Shown piece after piece: positions 34,098 through 43,526 of a DNA stretch of 64,000 nt. The DNA lies in NCBI RefSeq assembly GCF_023078375.1, contig NZ_CP095554.1, positions 744,001-808,000 of the forward strand, given 5' to 3'. A program made the translations under genes and the position numbers. Source of the DNA: Roseomonas gilardii subsp. gilardii (GTDB lineage: Bacteria > Pseudomonadota > Alphaproteobacteria > Acetobacterales > Acetobacteraceae). The notes below the pieces were generated by a model that was not told the DNA's origin, did no database searches, and saw nothing but the letters and a program-made list of their open reading frames with translations. Each line of letters starts with the position of its first letter. Positions within the stretch are counted from its first letter, which is position 1.

Positions 34098-34979
34098 TCA
34101 GGCATCGCCCGGATGCGGCGCCGCGCCGGGCTTCAGCAGGCGCAGGACGGCTTCGAGCTGATCGAGGTCGCGCCAGGACAGCACCAGCTTGCCGCCCTTG
34201 CCGGACCGCTTGATGGCCACGCCCAGGCCCAGGCGCTCGCCCAGGTCCTTCTCCAGCGCCCGGGTTTCCGGGTCCGACACCGTGCGCGCGGCGCTCGGCC
34301 GGGCGGGGGAGGCAGCGGCCAGCGCCTCGGTCTGGCGGACGTTCAGCCCCCGGGTCACCACCTGCTCGGCCAGCGCCACCGGGTCGTCGGCGGTCAGCAG
34401 GGCACGGGCATGGCCGGCGGTGAGCGAGCCGGAGGAAAGCAGGGCGCGCACCTTCTCCGGCAGGTTCAGCAGGCGCAGCGTATTGGCGACATGGCTGCGG
34501 CTCTTGCCCACCGCCTGGCCCAGCGTCTCCTGCTTCAGGCCGAAATCGTCGAGCAGGCGCTGGTAGCCGATCGCCTCCTCCAGCGGGTTCAGGTCCTCGC
34601 GCTGCAGGTTCTCCACGAGGCCGGCCGCCATGGCGGTGCGGTCGTCGAAGTCGCGGACGACGACGGGGACCTCGTGCTGCTTCGCGAGCTGGGCCGCGCG
34701 CCACCGGCGCTCGCCGCCGATGATCTGCCAGAGGCCGCTATGGCCGGGCTTCGGCCGCACCAGGATCGGCTGGAGGATGCCATGCTCCCGGATGGATTCC
34801 GCCAGTTCCTGGAGGGCCTCCGGCTCCATCGGGCCGCGCGGCTGGAAGGGGCCGGGCTCCAGCGCCTCGATCGGCAGCATGCGCTGGTGGTCATGGGGGG
34901 CGGCGGTGCTGGCGACGGCGACGGGGGCATCACCCAGCAGGGCCGACAGGCCCATGCCGAGACGGGCAGGCTTCTTCAC
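34098..34979 (-). CDS. parB: Chromosome-partitioning protein ParB
   Basis: ParB is a CTPase that binds parS, spreads along DNA and is moved by ParA. The 293-residue protein has the typical N-terminus KKPARLGMGLSALLGD, the ParB/Srx domain with IIGGERRWRAAQLA (GERRxR CTP-binding motif), LVENLQREDLNPLEEAIGY, a helix-turn-helix region GQAVGKSRSHVANTLRLLNL and a C-terminal dimerisation domain. Two parS-like sites lie in the window (14901-14916 and 36418-36431). It overlaps parA by four bases. Confidence 0.96.
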   Translation of the reverse strand: MKKPARLGMGLSALLGDAPVAVASTAAPHDHQRMLPIEALEPGPFQPRGPMEPEALQELAESIREHGILQPILVRPKPGHSGLWQIIGGERRWRAAQLAKQHEVPVVVRDFDDRTAMAAGLVENLQREDLNPLEEAIGYQRLLDDFGLKQETLGQAVGKSRSHVANTLRLLNLPEKVRALLSSGSLTAGHARALLTADDPVALAEQVVTRGLNVRQTEALAAASPARPSAARTVSDPETRALEKDLGERLGLGVAIKRSGKGGKLVLSWRDLDQLEAVLRLLKPGAAPHPGDA

Positions 34980-35860
34980 GGGGTCTCCTTCTCGGCGGCC
35001 GTTTCCGCCTCGGGAGCGGGGCCTGCCGTGCGCTTGCGGGCGCGTTCGCGCTTCAGCAGCTCGGCGGCGAGGCGGATATAGGCCTGCGCGCCCGCCGAGC
35101 GGGAATCATAGAGGATCACCGGTAGCCCGTGGGAGGGCGCCTCGCTGACCCGGACATTGCGGGGGATGGTGGTCTCGAAGACCTTGTCCTTGAAGAAGGA
35201 GCGCACATCGGCCCCGACCAGCTCGGACAGGTTGTTGCGCCGGTCCACCATGGTCAGGACGATGCCCTCCAGCTCCAGCGCCGGGTTCAGGCCGCGCCGC
35301 ACGCGGTCCAGCGTCCGGGCGATCTGGGACACGCCTTCCAGCGCGAAGAACTCGGCCTGCAACGGCACCAGCACGGAATGCGCGGCGACGAGCGCGTTCA
35401 GCGTGACCAGCCCCAGCGAGGGCGGGCAGTCGAAGATGATGCGGTCGTAGTCCTTGAGCACATCGCCCCCGGCATCGAGCGCCTCGGCGAGGCGGCGCTC
35501 GCGCTTCTCCTCGTTCACCAGCTCCACCTCCGCGGCCGCGAGATCGGCATCGGCGGGGAGGAGGGAGAGGTTGGGGATCTGCGTCGGGGCGATCACCTCG
35601 GCCAGGGTCTTCTGGCCGGTGAGCAGCGCATAGGTTCCGGCGCCGCGCTGGGCGCGCGGGCTGCCGAGGCCGGTGGAGGCATTGCCCTGCGGATCGAGGT
35701 CGATCAGCAGCACGCGCTCGGTGGAGGCCAGGGCGGTGGCGAGGTTCACCGCCGTCGTGGTCTTGCCCACGCCACCCTTCTGGTTGGCGAGGGCAAGGCG
35801 GTGGGCCGGTCGGGAGGACCCGGGGCCACGCCGCCGGGGAGAGGTATCAGAGGCCGGCAC
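34976..35860 (-). CDS. parA: Chromosome-partitioning ATPase ParA
   Basis: ParA is the ATPase that pulls ParB-parS complexes apart. The 294-residue product has the deviant Walker A motif ANQKGGVGKTTTAVNLATAL near residue 26, IDLDPQGNASTGLG, and Walker B-like IIFDCPPSLGLVTLNAL. A ~20-residue basic, disordered N-terminus ([20 protein letters not shown]) precedes it. It overlaps rsmG by 14 bases and parB by 4, giving a tight mnmG-rsmG-parA-parB operon. Confidence 0.96.
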   Translation of the reverse strand: MPASDTSPRRRGPGSSRPAHRLALANQKGGVGKTTTAVNLATALASTERVLLIDLDPQGNASTGLGSPRAQRGAGTYALLTGQKTLAEVIAPTQIPNLSLLPADADLAAAEVELVNEEKRERRLAEALDAGGDVLKDYDRIIFDCPPSLGLVTLNALVAAHSVLVPLQAEFFALEGVSQIARTLDRVRRGLNPALELEGIVLTMVDRRNNLSELVGADVRSFFKDKVFETTIPRNVRVSEAPSHGLPVILYDSRSAGAQAYIRLAAELLKRERARKRTAGPAPEAETAAEKETP

Positions 35861-36440
35861 GTCGTATCCCGGAGATGCGGAGAAGAGTGGCGGAAGGGTC
35901 GGTCCCGCTGGGGAACCGCTCCACCGCCATGGACCATGAGGGGGTGGCCTCGGTCAACTCGGCCTCGGCGGTTTTGCCCTTCGGGAACAAGGCAATGCCC
36001 TCCGGCGCCAGGAAACGGGCGGCATAGGGCAGCAGCAGTTTGAGCGGCGCCAGGGCGCGGGCGGTCAGCACGCCCAGCGGGGGGAGGGTGGTGTCCTCGA
36101 TCCGGCGCGGATGCACGGTGATGTTCCGGGCGCCCAATTCCCCCGCCACGGCCTGGAGGAAGGCGGCCTTGCGCTTGTCCGCTTCCACGAGGTTCCAGAG
36201 GCGCGCGGGCTCGGCCAGGGCCAGCACCATGCCGGGCAGCCCGCCGCCCGAGCCGAGATCGGCGGCCGGCATCTGGTTGCCGGGGAGGAGGGGGAGGAGC
36301 TGGAGCAGATCCTCGATATGCCGGGTGCGGAATTCGGCGGCGTCGCGCGGGGCGATCAGGTTGATCCGCTCGTTCCAGCGCAGCAGCATCGCGGCATAGG
36401 CATCCAGCCGTTCCCGCGTTTCACGTGGAACCTTGGTCAT
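35847..36440 (-). CDS. rsmG: 16S rRNA (guanine-N7) methyltransferase RsmG
   Basis: RsmG (GidB) methylates G527 of 16S rRNA. The 197-residue protein carries [19 protein letters not shown], the SAM motif [17 protein letters not shown] and [19 protein letters not shown]. Its start codon overlaps the mnmG stop as ATGA. A parS-like palindrome covers codons 4-8 (36418-36431). In Caulobacter parS sites also lie near gidB. Confidence 0.95.
   Translation of the reverse strand: MTKVPRETRERLDAYAAMLLRWNERINLIAPRDAAEFRTRHIEDLLQLLPLLPGNQMPAADLGSGGGLPGMVLALAEPARLWNLVEADKRKAAFLQAVAGELGARNITVHPRRIEDTTLPPLGVLTARALAPLKLLLPYAARFLAPEGIALFPKGKTAEAELTEATPSWSMAVERFPSGTDPSATLLRISGIRRAGL
36418..36431. promoter_or_regulatory. 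parS: parS-like ParB binding site at the 5' end of rsmG
   Basis: GTTTCACGTGGAAC differs from the perfect palindromes GTTTCACGTGAAAC and GTTCCACGTGGAAC by one base in one arm only, and the central CACGTG core is intact. It lies 1.4 kb upstream of parB, a usual parS location. Confidence 0.75.
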
Positions 36441-38311
36441 GCCGCCACCCCATGCGTCCTGTCGGCCATGCGCCGCAGATGGCCCGCCAGCGCGGCGAGG
36501 CCGGCCGGGGTGATGCCGGGGATCCGCCCGGCGCTGCCCAGCGTGGCGGGGCGGGCGGCATCGAGGCGCTGGCGCATCTCGGTGGAAAGCCCGGGGACCG
36601 AGGCGAAATCCAGCCCTTCGGGGATGCGGAGGCGCTCCTCGCGCTCCAGCAGCCGCATCTCGGCCTCCTGCCGCCGCAGATAGGGGGCATAGAGCGCCTC
36701 GGCCTCCAACTGCGCCAGGACAGTCGGGGAGAGGTCGCGCAGCCAGGGAAAGGCCAGGCTGGCATCGATGCCGGGGAGGGAGAGCACCTCCAGCACCGTG
36801 CGCCGCTTGCCATCCTCGTTCACCGGGATACCGGCGGCATTCAGGGCGCTGGGCGTGGCGCTCTCGGTCCGGGCGCGGTGCAGCGCCGCCTCCACCGCCT
36901 GGCCGAATGCGGCGAAGCGGGCGGCACGTTCCGCCCCGATGCAGCCCCAGCGCAGACCCAGCGAGGTCAGGCGCAGCCCGGCATTGTCGGCCCGCAGCGA
37001 AAGGCGATGCTCGGCCCGCGCCGTCAGCATGCGATAGGGCTCGCTCACCCCCTGGGTGGTCAGGTCGTCCACCAGCACGCCGAGATAGGCTTCGGAGCGG
37101 AGCAGCAGGCGGTCCTCCCGGCTTCCCCCGGCGCGGGCGGCGGCATTCAGCCCCGCCAGCAGCCCCTGGGCGGCGGCTTCCTCATAGCCCGTGGTGCCAT
37201 TGACCTGTCCCGCCAGGAAGAGCCCCGGCACGGCCTTGGCCTCCAGGGTCGGGCGCAGGGCGCGCGGGTCGAAGAAGTCGTATTCCACCGCATAGCCGGG
37301 GCGCAGGATCGCCGCGCGCTCCAGCCCGGGGATGCTGGCGATCATCGCCGCCTGGATCTCCGCCGGCAGGCTGGTGGAGATGCCGTTGGGATAGACCGTC
37401 GGGTCCTCCAGCCCTTCCGGTTCCAGGAAGATCTGGTGCCGCTCCCGCTCCGCGAAGCGCACCACCTTGTCCTCGATGGAGGGGCAGTAGCGCGGGCCGC
37501 GCCCGGTGATCTGGCCGGAATGCACCGGCGCCTCGTGCAGGTTGGCGCGAATCAGCGCGTGCGTCTCCGGCGTGGTGGCGGTGATGCCGCATTCCACCTG
37601 CCGGTTGGCGATCCGCTCCGTCATCCAGGACAGCGGCTCCGGCACCGCGTCGCCCGGCTGCATCTCCAGCGCGGCCCAGTCGATCGTCCGCCCGTCCAGC
37701 CGCGGCGGCGTGCCGGTCTTCAGCCGCGCGGTCGGCAGGCCCAGCGCCGCCAGCGCCAGGGCCAGCCCGACCGAGGGCGCATCGCCGACACGCCCGGCGG
37801 CCTCGCGCTTCCGCCCGACATGGATCTCCCCGCGCAGGAAGGTGCCGGCCGTCACCACCAGTGCGCCACAGCGCAGCCTTTCGCCATCCGCCAGCAGCAC
37901 GGCGGAAACGGCGCCGGACGCATCGCGCTCCAGCCCCTCCGCCGCGCCTTCGCGCAGGGTCAGGCCGGGCACCTGCCGCAGCAGGGCCTGCACCGCCGCG
38001 CGGTACAGCGCCCGGTCGGCCTGGGCCCGCGGCCCGCGCACCGCCGGCCCCTTGCTGGCGTTCAGCAGCTTGAAATGGATCCCCGCCGCATCGGCGGCGC
38101 GGCCCATGAGGCCGTCCAGCGCATCGATCTCGCGCACCAGATGCCCCTTGCCGACCCCGCCGATCGCGGGGTTGCAGGACATCTCGCCCAGCCGGTCCAG
38201 CCGGTGGGTCAGCAGCAGCGTGCGGGCCCCACAGCGCGCGGCGGCGGCGGCGGCCTCGGTGCCGGCATGGCCGCCACCCACCACCACCACATCCCAGAAG
38301 GTCTCGGTCAT
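36437..38311 (-). CDS. mnmG: tRNA uridine-5-carboxymethylaminomethyl synthesis protein MnmG (GidA)
   Basis: MnmG with MnmE adds the cmnm5 group at wobble U34. The 624-residue flavoprotein starts [21 protein letters not shown] (FAD-binding GGGHAG) and has [46 protein letters not shown] and the C-terminal helical domain. The ATG at 38311 is chosen; upstream frame extension has no similarity. mnmE is not adjacent. It is the first gene of the rsmG-parA-parB operon. Confidence 0.95.
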   Translation of the reverse strand: MTETFWDVVVVGGGHAGTEAAAAAARCGARTLLLTHRLDRLGEMSCNPAIGGVGKGHLVREIDALDGLMGRAADAAGIHFKLLNASKGPAVRGPRAQADRALYRAAVQALLRQVPGLTLREGAAEGLERDASGAVSAVLLADGERLRCGALVVTAGTFLRGEIHVGRKREAAGRVGDAPSVGLALALAALGLPTARLKTGTPPRLDGRTIDWAALEMQPGDAVPEPLSWMTERIANRQVECGITATTPETHALIRANLHEAPVHSGQITGRGPRYCPSIEDKVVRFAERERHQIFLEPEGLEDPTVYPNGISTSLPAEIQAAMIASIPGLERAAILRPGYAVEYDFFDPRALRPTLEAKAVPGLFLAGQVNGTTGYEEAAAQGLLAGLNAAARAGGSREDRLLLRSEAYLGVLVDDLTTQGVSEPYRMLTARAEHRLSLRADNAGLRLTSLGLRWGCIGAERAARFAAFGQAVEAALHRARTESATPSALNAAGIPVNEDGKRRTVLEVLSLPGIDASLAFPWLRDLSPTVLAQLEAEALYAPYLRRQEAEMRLLEREERLRIPEGLDFASVPGLSTEMRQRLDAARPATLGSAGRIPGITPAGLAALAGHLRRMADRTHGVAA

Positions 38312-38381
38312 GCGCGCCCGTATAGCGCCGGGGGCGGGCCGGTGCATCCTCCTTGGCGGGTGGCGTCGCGCTTCGGGGCTG

Positions 38382-38421
38382 GCCCCCGGGGGAAAAGGCG
38401 GAGCCTTGTCCCCCCGGGGAG
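38382..38421. terminator. G/C-rich hairpin, solo end module of repeat family 1
   Basis: CCCCCGGGGGAAAAGGCGGA is followed by GCCTTGTCCCCCCGGGG, forming a strong stem like those at the ends of the family 1 repeats. It lies between the TIGR02186 gene stop (38431) and the mnmG start (38311), so it probably terminates the former. Confidence 0.6.
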
Positions 38422-38430
38422 GGGGCAAGG

Positions 38431-39278
38431 TCAGCGCCGGAACAGGATGCTGCCGACCCAGCCCGCGAAGGCGGCGAGGGCGATGCAGGCCAGGCCGTAG
38501 AGAAGGGGCTGTTCGTGGGAGACGGTGGTGATCTCGGCCGCGGTGCCGACGCGCCGCACCTCGAAGGGGAGTTCCTGCCGCGCCACAACGCGTCCTTCGC
38601 GCACCAGCAGCACCTGCACGAAATAGTCCCCGGGCGGCACGATGGAGGGCAGCGACAGCCGGGCGTGGAAGAGCCGGCCGCCGGACACCTCGACCGGCGC
38701 CTTGTCCTCCTGCCAGAGATCGGCGGCCACCTTGCGGTCCACCAGCGCCTGCCGGAAATCCGGGTCGCTGCTGCCCTGGGCGCGGCGGGCCAGGGCATTC
38801 AGGCCGAGTTGCAGGGCGCGGCGCTCATCCTGTCCCAGCAGGCTCCGGAGCGGCTGCGTGCCAGCGAGCGCGTACCAGGAGGGTACGTCGTCGAAGCGGG
38901 CGGAGCTGCCATTGACCCAGGCGCCGAGCACGCGGGTCCGGCGGCGGACGACCTGCGACTGCGCCGGGCCCTGTCCCACCACGATGACATTGTCGCCCGC
39001 GGGGCCGATGGGACGTTCCGTGGCCCCGAAGACCAGCACGTCGGTGCCGGAGAAGGCGGTGGTGACCTCCACGCTGGGCTGGCCGAGCTGGGTGACGAGG
39101 GCCGGCGCGCCCTGGAGGGAGGGGGCGCCGGCGGCGGCGGGGGCAGGGGCGGCGCCGGCTGGGCGGGCAGCCGGCCCGGCAGGAGGGCGAGCAGCAGCAA
39201 GGCCGCCGGAGCGAAGCCCCTGGCCAGCCAGCCCGGGCGCCCAGGCTGCCTGTTCCGATCCGGGCCGGGCAACCTCAC
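38431..39278 (-). pseudogene. TIGR02186 family membrane-anchored protein, frameshifted after the signal peptide
   Basis: The main part reads VEVTTAFSGTDVLVFGATE, IVVGQGPAQSQVVRRRTRV and ends in a C-terminal membrane helix ([20 protein letters not shown]), typical of TIGR02186 proteins of unknown function. The N-terminal signal peptide (LARGFAPAALLLLALLPGRL) lies in the next frame from a GTG at 39278. A missing C in the run near 39121-39125 would join them via PSLQGAPALVTQLGQPSVEV. The gene pairs with the TSUP transporter 58 bp upstream, an arrangement common in alphaproteobacteria. The start is uncertain. Confidence 0.78.
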
Positions 39279-39336
39279 GGCGCGCGCGCCGCCGGCGGAC
39301 CCGGCCTCCGGGCCATCCTTCCCCGTCCGCCGGGTC

Positions 39337-40248
39337 TCATCGCACGGGACCGATGGCGTAAAGGCTGTCAGGGGTCCGCAGCAGTTCCCACAGCAGGCTG
39401 AGCGCCACCGTCAGCACCAGCGAGCCCAGCAGGGCCCGCATCTCCTCCCCCCGCAGCCGGTTGCCCCAGGCGGCGCCGAACTGCGCCCCGGCCACGCCGC
39501 CCAGCAGCAGCAGCAGCGTCAGCACGATATCCACCGAACCCGTCTGCAACGCCTGCAGCAGCGTCACGCTGGCGGTGACGAAGGTGACCTGGAAGAGCGA
39601 GGTGCCGATGGTGACGGAGGTCGGGATGCCGAGCAGGTAGATCATCGCCGGCACCAGCATGAAGCCGCCGCCCACGCCCATGATGGCCGAGAGCAGGCCG
39701 ATGCCCATCCCCACGGCGAAGGGCGGGATGGCGGACATGTAGAGGCGCGACTTGCGGAAGCGGATCTTGAGCGGCAGCCCATGCGCCCAGGAATGCTGGT
39801 GCAGCCGCTTCGGCGCGATGCCGGCGCGGCGGCGCAGGATGGCGCGCACGCTCTCGCGCACCATCAGCGCGCCGACCGAGCCCAGCACGACGATGTAGAA
39901 GAGCGACACGACCAGATCGGCCTGGCCCATCCGGCGCAGCAGCACGAAGAGCTGCGTGCCGAGCGTCGAGCCGGTGAGGCCGCCCGCCAGCAGCACCAGC
40001 CCCATGCGGATATCGACATTGCCGCGCCGCCATTGCGCGATCAGCCCGGAAACGGAGGCGCCGAGCGTCTGGTTGGCGCCGGAGGCGACGGCGACGGAGG
40101 AAGGGATGCCGATCAGGATCAGGATCGGCGTCAGCAGGAATCCGCCGCCGACGCCGAACAGCCCCGACAGGAAGCCGACGCCGCCGCCGATCCCCAGCAA
40201 CAGAAGCGCATCCACCGACATCTCGGCGATCGGCAGATAGACCTGCAT
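39337..40248 (-). CDS. TSUP (TauE/SafE) family sulfite/sulfonate-type exporter
   Basis: The 303-residue protein begins MQVYLPIAEMSVDALLLLGI and has eight or so membrane helices with the two internal repeats marked by GLFGVGGGFLLTPILI and AIMGVGGGFMLVPAMIYL. TSUP proteins move sulfite, sulfoacetate or other anions. Its partner TIGR02186 gene follows directly. The ATG at 40248 is chosen because upstream sequence is not family-like. Confidence 0.9.
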   Translation of the reverse strand: MQVYLPIAEMSVDALLLLGIGGGVGFLSGLFGVGGGFLLTPILILIGIPSSVAVASGANQTLGASVSGLIAQWRRGNVDIRMGLVLLAGGLTGSTLGTQLFVLLRRMGQADLVVSLFYIVVLGSVGALMVRESVRAILRRRAGIAPKRLHQHSWAHGLPLKIRFRKSRLYMSAIPPFAVGMGIGLLSAIMGVGGGFMLVPAMIYLLGIPTSVTIGTSLFQVTFVTASVTLLQALQTGSVDIVLTLLLLLGGVAGAQFGAAWGNRLRGEEMRALLGSLVLTVALSLLWELLRTPDSLYAIGPVR

Positions 40249-40459
40249 CCGATTCCCCGTGCCCCCCGCACCATATTCCCGCCCGGGGCCTCGCCCCGAA
40301 CCCATAGCCCATAAGCGCGGTCTGGTTGACACGCGGCAACGGGGGCCGGATCGAATCCTGTCCCCTGTGGCTTGCTGATCCAAGCTTCGAATCGTGGCGG
40401 GTTTTCGGCTAAGGATCGGCAAATCAGCCGCGGTGGCTCGCGGCCTGGAGGCTTCCCCG

Positions 40460-42086
40460 GTGCCCGACACCTTCTCCCTGTCCCGACGCCGCCTGCTCGG
40501 CGCCTCGCTGGTCCTGCCCGCCCTGACCCTGCCCATGCTGGCTCTTCCGGCCATCCGGCGCGCGCAGGCGGAGCCCACCGGGCGCGTCTCCATCGTGCAC
40601 TTCAACGACTTCCATTCGCACCACGACCCGATCGTGGCGGGCGGCGCCGCCTGCCGGGAGGGCAAGACATGCTTTGGCGGCGCCGCGCGCCTGGCCACCG
40701 CGATCCGCGAGGCCCGGGCCGCCGCCACGGCCGATGGCTACGCGCCGCTGACGCTCGATGCGGGGGACGAGTTCACCGGCACGCTGTTCTACACCCTCCA
40801 CCGCGGCGCGGCCGAGGCGGCGGTGCAGGTGGCCAACGGCGTCCAGGCCATGACCCTGGGCAACCACGAATTCGACAACGGCCCGGCCAATCTCGCGCGC
40901 TATCTGGAGCGGCTGCCCTTTCCCATCGTCTCGGCCAATCTCGACCTCGCCGACGAACCCGCGCTGCGCGACCGCGTGATCCCCTGGACCATGCTGGAAG
41001 CCGGCGGGCGCAAGGTGGCTGTGGTCGGCCTCACCACACAGGAAACGGCGATCACCTCCTCCGCCGGCCCCACGGTCCGCTTCGGCGACCCGGCGGCGGC
41101 GATGGAGCGCGTGCTGTCGCAGCTCCGTGCCCAGGGGGAGTGAGGGCGCCGCCACGGTGCTGGTGCTGTCGCATCTGGGCCTGGAGGCCGACCGCAAGCT
41201 GGCGCGCGAGGTGGCGGGCATCGACCTGATCGTCGGCGGCCATTCGCACACGCTGCTGGCCAATGGGCTGGAAGGGGCGGAGGGGCCGGACCCGGTGATG
41301 GAGCAGGGCCCCTCGGGCCTCGTCCGCATCGTGCAGGCGGGGTGCTACAGCCGCTATCTCGGTCGGCTGGACCTCGACCTCTCGCCCGAGGGCCGGGTGC
41401 TGTCGCATCGCGGGCTGATGCGGGAGCTGACCATGGACGTCGCCCCCGATCCGGCGGTCGCCGCCATCGTCGCCACCTATGCCCGGCCGCTGGAGGAGCT
41501 GCGCCGCAAGCCGGTCACGACGATGCCGGTGACGCTGAGCAACGAGAGCTGCCGCACCAGCGAATGCGCCCTGGGCAATCTGATGGCCGAGGCCATGCTG
41601 GCCGCCGTGCCGAAGGCCGATGCCGCCATCACCAATGGCGGCGGCATGCGCACCGGGCTGGTGGAAGGCATGGTGACCATGGGCGACATCCTGGCCATGC
41701 TGCCCTTCAACAACACGCTCGCCACCGCCACGCTGAAGGGGGCGGACATCAAGGCGGCGCTGGAGAACGGCCTCTCCCGCGCCCCGGAAAGCATCGGCCG
41801 CTTCCCGCAGGTGGCCGGGATGCGCGTGGTCTGGAACATCCAGCGCCCGCCCGGCGACCGCATCGTGAGCCTGGAGATCGGCGGCAAGCCCTACGACCCC
41901 GAGAAGGTCTACCGCATCGTCACCAACAACTTCATGCGCCAGGGCGGCGACGGCTACGACAGCTTCCGCGACAAGGCGCTCGACCACTACGACAACGGCG
42001 CGCCGCTGGAGGATTCCCTGATCGACTACCTCTCCGCCGGCAAACCCCTCCCCGGCATCGACGGCCGCCTCGCCCGCGGGACCTGA
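40460..42086 (+). pseudogene. Secreted bifunctional 5'-nucleotidase / 2',3'-cyclic phosphodiesterase, frameshifted
   Basis: The first part has a Tat-type signal (SRRRLLGASLVLPALTL) and the metallophosphatase motifs VHFNDFHSHHD, LDAGDEFTGTLF and TLGNHEFDNG, ending at a stop near 41143. The next frame continues ATVLVLSHLGLEADRK, IVGGHSHTLL, then the 5'-nucleotidase C-terminal domain ITNGGGMRTGL and MLPFNNTLATA to 42086. Removing one G from the G5 run at about 41135-41139 joins them as RAQGSEGAATVLV. All motifs are intact. The GTG at 40460 is preferred (VPDTFSLSRRRLLG, GGAG upstream); a GTG at 40394 is an alternative. Confidence 0.86.
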
Positions 42087-42099
42087 AGAGGATCGGGCC

Positions 42100-42318
42100 G
42101 GGGCCAGAGGGGCTCTGCCCCTCTGGACACCCCGCCAAGGGACGTTAGTCCCTTGGAACCCTATGAGCGCTCCGCGAGGAAGGGGCTTCGACCGCCGTTG
42201 CGCCATCTGGCGACCGGTGTCCTGTTCCCCCTCCTCGCGGAGCGCTCATGGCGGGGTCTCGGGGGATACTATCCCCCTGAGCGGAGGGTCCGGGAGGCAG
42301 AGCCTCCCGGAGCGCCAC
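42100..42318 (-). repeat. Dispersed intergenic repeat, family 2, copy 2 (inverted relative to copy 1)
   Basis: This copy lies between the 5'-nucleotidase gene and ssuD (convergent). Inverted arms ATGAGCGCTCCGCGAGGA (42163-42180) and their complement (42231-42249) enclose a ~50 bp spacer containing GACCGCCGTTGC, the reverse complement of the spacer motif in copy 1. Outer hairpins (CCAGAGGGGCTCTGCCCCTC; CAAGGGACGTTAGTCCCTTG; GGGGGATACTATCCCCC) match copy 1 in reverse order, though the loops differ. Confidence 0.85.
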
Positions 42319-42329
42319 GCTTGAACTTC

Positions 42330-43487
42330 TCAGGACGCCGCGACGCGGGCGTGTTCGGCGGCCTCGGCGGTGGCGAATTCGCTGCTGACGGAGGCGTGCG
42401 CCCGGCGCTGGCGGTGGTTTTGGATGCCCAGGGCGGGGAAGAGGAGTTCGGCGACGCGGTAGGCTTCTTCCAGGTGCGGGTAGCCGGAGCCGATCACCGT
42501 CTCGATGCCGATCTCCTGGTATTCGCGCAGGCGCTGGGCGACCTGGGCGGGGGTGCCGACCAGAGCGGTGCCGGCGCCGCCGCGGATCAGGCCGACGCCG
42601 GCCCAGAGGTTGGGGGCGACCACGAGGCGGTCGCGGCGGCCGCCATGGAGCTCGGCCATGCGGCGCTGGCCGACGCTGTCCATTTCCTTCAGGAAGCGCT
42701 GCTGCGCCACCTCGATGGCCTTGTCAGACACGCGGGAGATCAGCTTCTCCGCCGCCTTCCACGCCTCCTCCTCGGTCTCGCGCACGATGAAGTGCAGGCG
42801 GATGCCGAAGCGGAGCTTGCGGCCGCGCAGCGCGGCGCGGCGGCGCACGGCCTCCACCTTCTCCGCCACCTGGGCCACCGGCTCGCCCCAGGTGAGATAG
42901 GTCTCGACCTGCTCGGCCGCGAGCTCCTGCCCGGCCTCGGAGGAGCCGCCGAACCAGAGCGGCGGATGCGGCTCCTGCAACGCCGTCAGGTCGAGATGCC
43001 CGTCCTCCATGCGGAAGTACCGGCTGTCATGGTTCACCCGCTCGCCGGAGAGCAGCCCGCGCCAGATGCGCAGGAACTCGGCGGCCTGGGCATAGCGCTC
43101 GTCATGCGGCAGGAAGACGCCATCCGCCGCCAGTTCGCGCGGATTGCCGCCCACCACGACGTTGAGCAGCAGGCGCCCGTCGGTCAGCCGGTCCAGCGCC
43201 GCGGTCTGGCGCGCGGCGAAGGCCGGGGTGGTGACGCCCGGGCGCAGCGCGACGAGGAACTTCAGCCGCTCCGTGGCAGGGGCGAGGCCGGCGGCGGTGA
43301 TCCAGCTATCCTCGCAGTTCTGGCCGGTGGGCAGCAGCACGCCTTCATAGCCCAGCCGGTCCACGGCCTGGGCGACCTCGCGGAAATAGCGGAATTCGGG
43401 CGGCCGCTGCTGGGCCTCGGAGCCCAGATAGCTCCCGTCGCCATGGGTGGGGATGAACCAGAAGAAGCGGATCGGCGTGTCGGTCAT
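42330..43487 (-). CDS. ssuD: FMNH2-dependent alkanesulfonate monooxygenase
   Basis: SsuD releases sulfite from alkanesulfonates for use as sulfur source. The 385-residue protein is a luciferase-like TIM barrel: [75 protein letters not shown], and a C-terminal [17 protein letters not shown]. It follows ssuA by 39 bp. The usual ssuB (ATPase), ssuC (permease) and ssuE (flavin reductase) genes are not nearby. Confidence 0.93.
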   Translation of the reverse strand: MTDTPIRFFWFIPTHGDGSYLGSEAQQRPPEFRYFREVAQAVDRLGYEGVLLPTGQNCEDSWITAAGLAPATERLKFLVALRPGVTTPAFAARQTAALDRLTDGRLLLNVVVGGNPRELAADGVFLPHDERYAQAAEFLRIWRGLLSGERVNHDSRYFRMEDGHLDLTALQEPHPPLWFGGSSEAGQELAAEQVETYLTWGEPVAQVAEKVEAVRRRAALRGRKLRFGIRLHFIVRETEEEAWKAAEKLISRVSDKAIEVAQQRFLKEMDSVGQRRMAELHGGRRDRLVVAPNLWAGVGLIRGGAGTALVGTPAQVAQRLREYQEIGIETVIGSGYPHLEEAYRVAELLFPALGIQNHRQRRAHASVSSEFATAEAAEHARVAAS

Positions 43488-43526
43488 GCGTGGGATTCTT
43501 CGGAAAGGGCTGGCCGGGAGGCGGGA

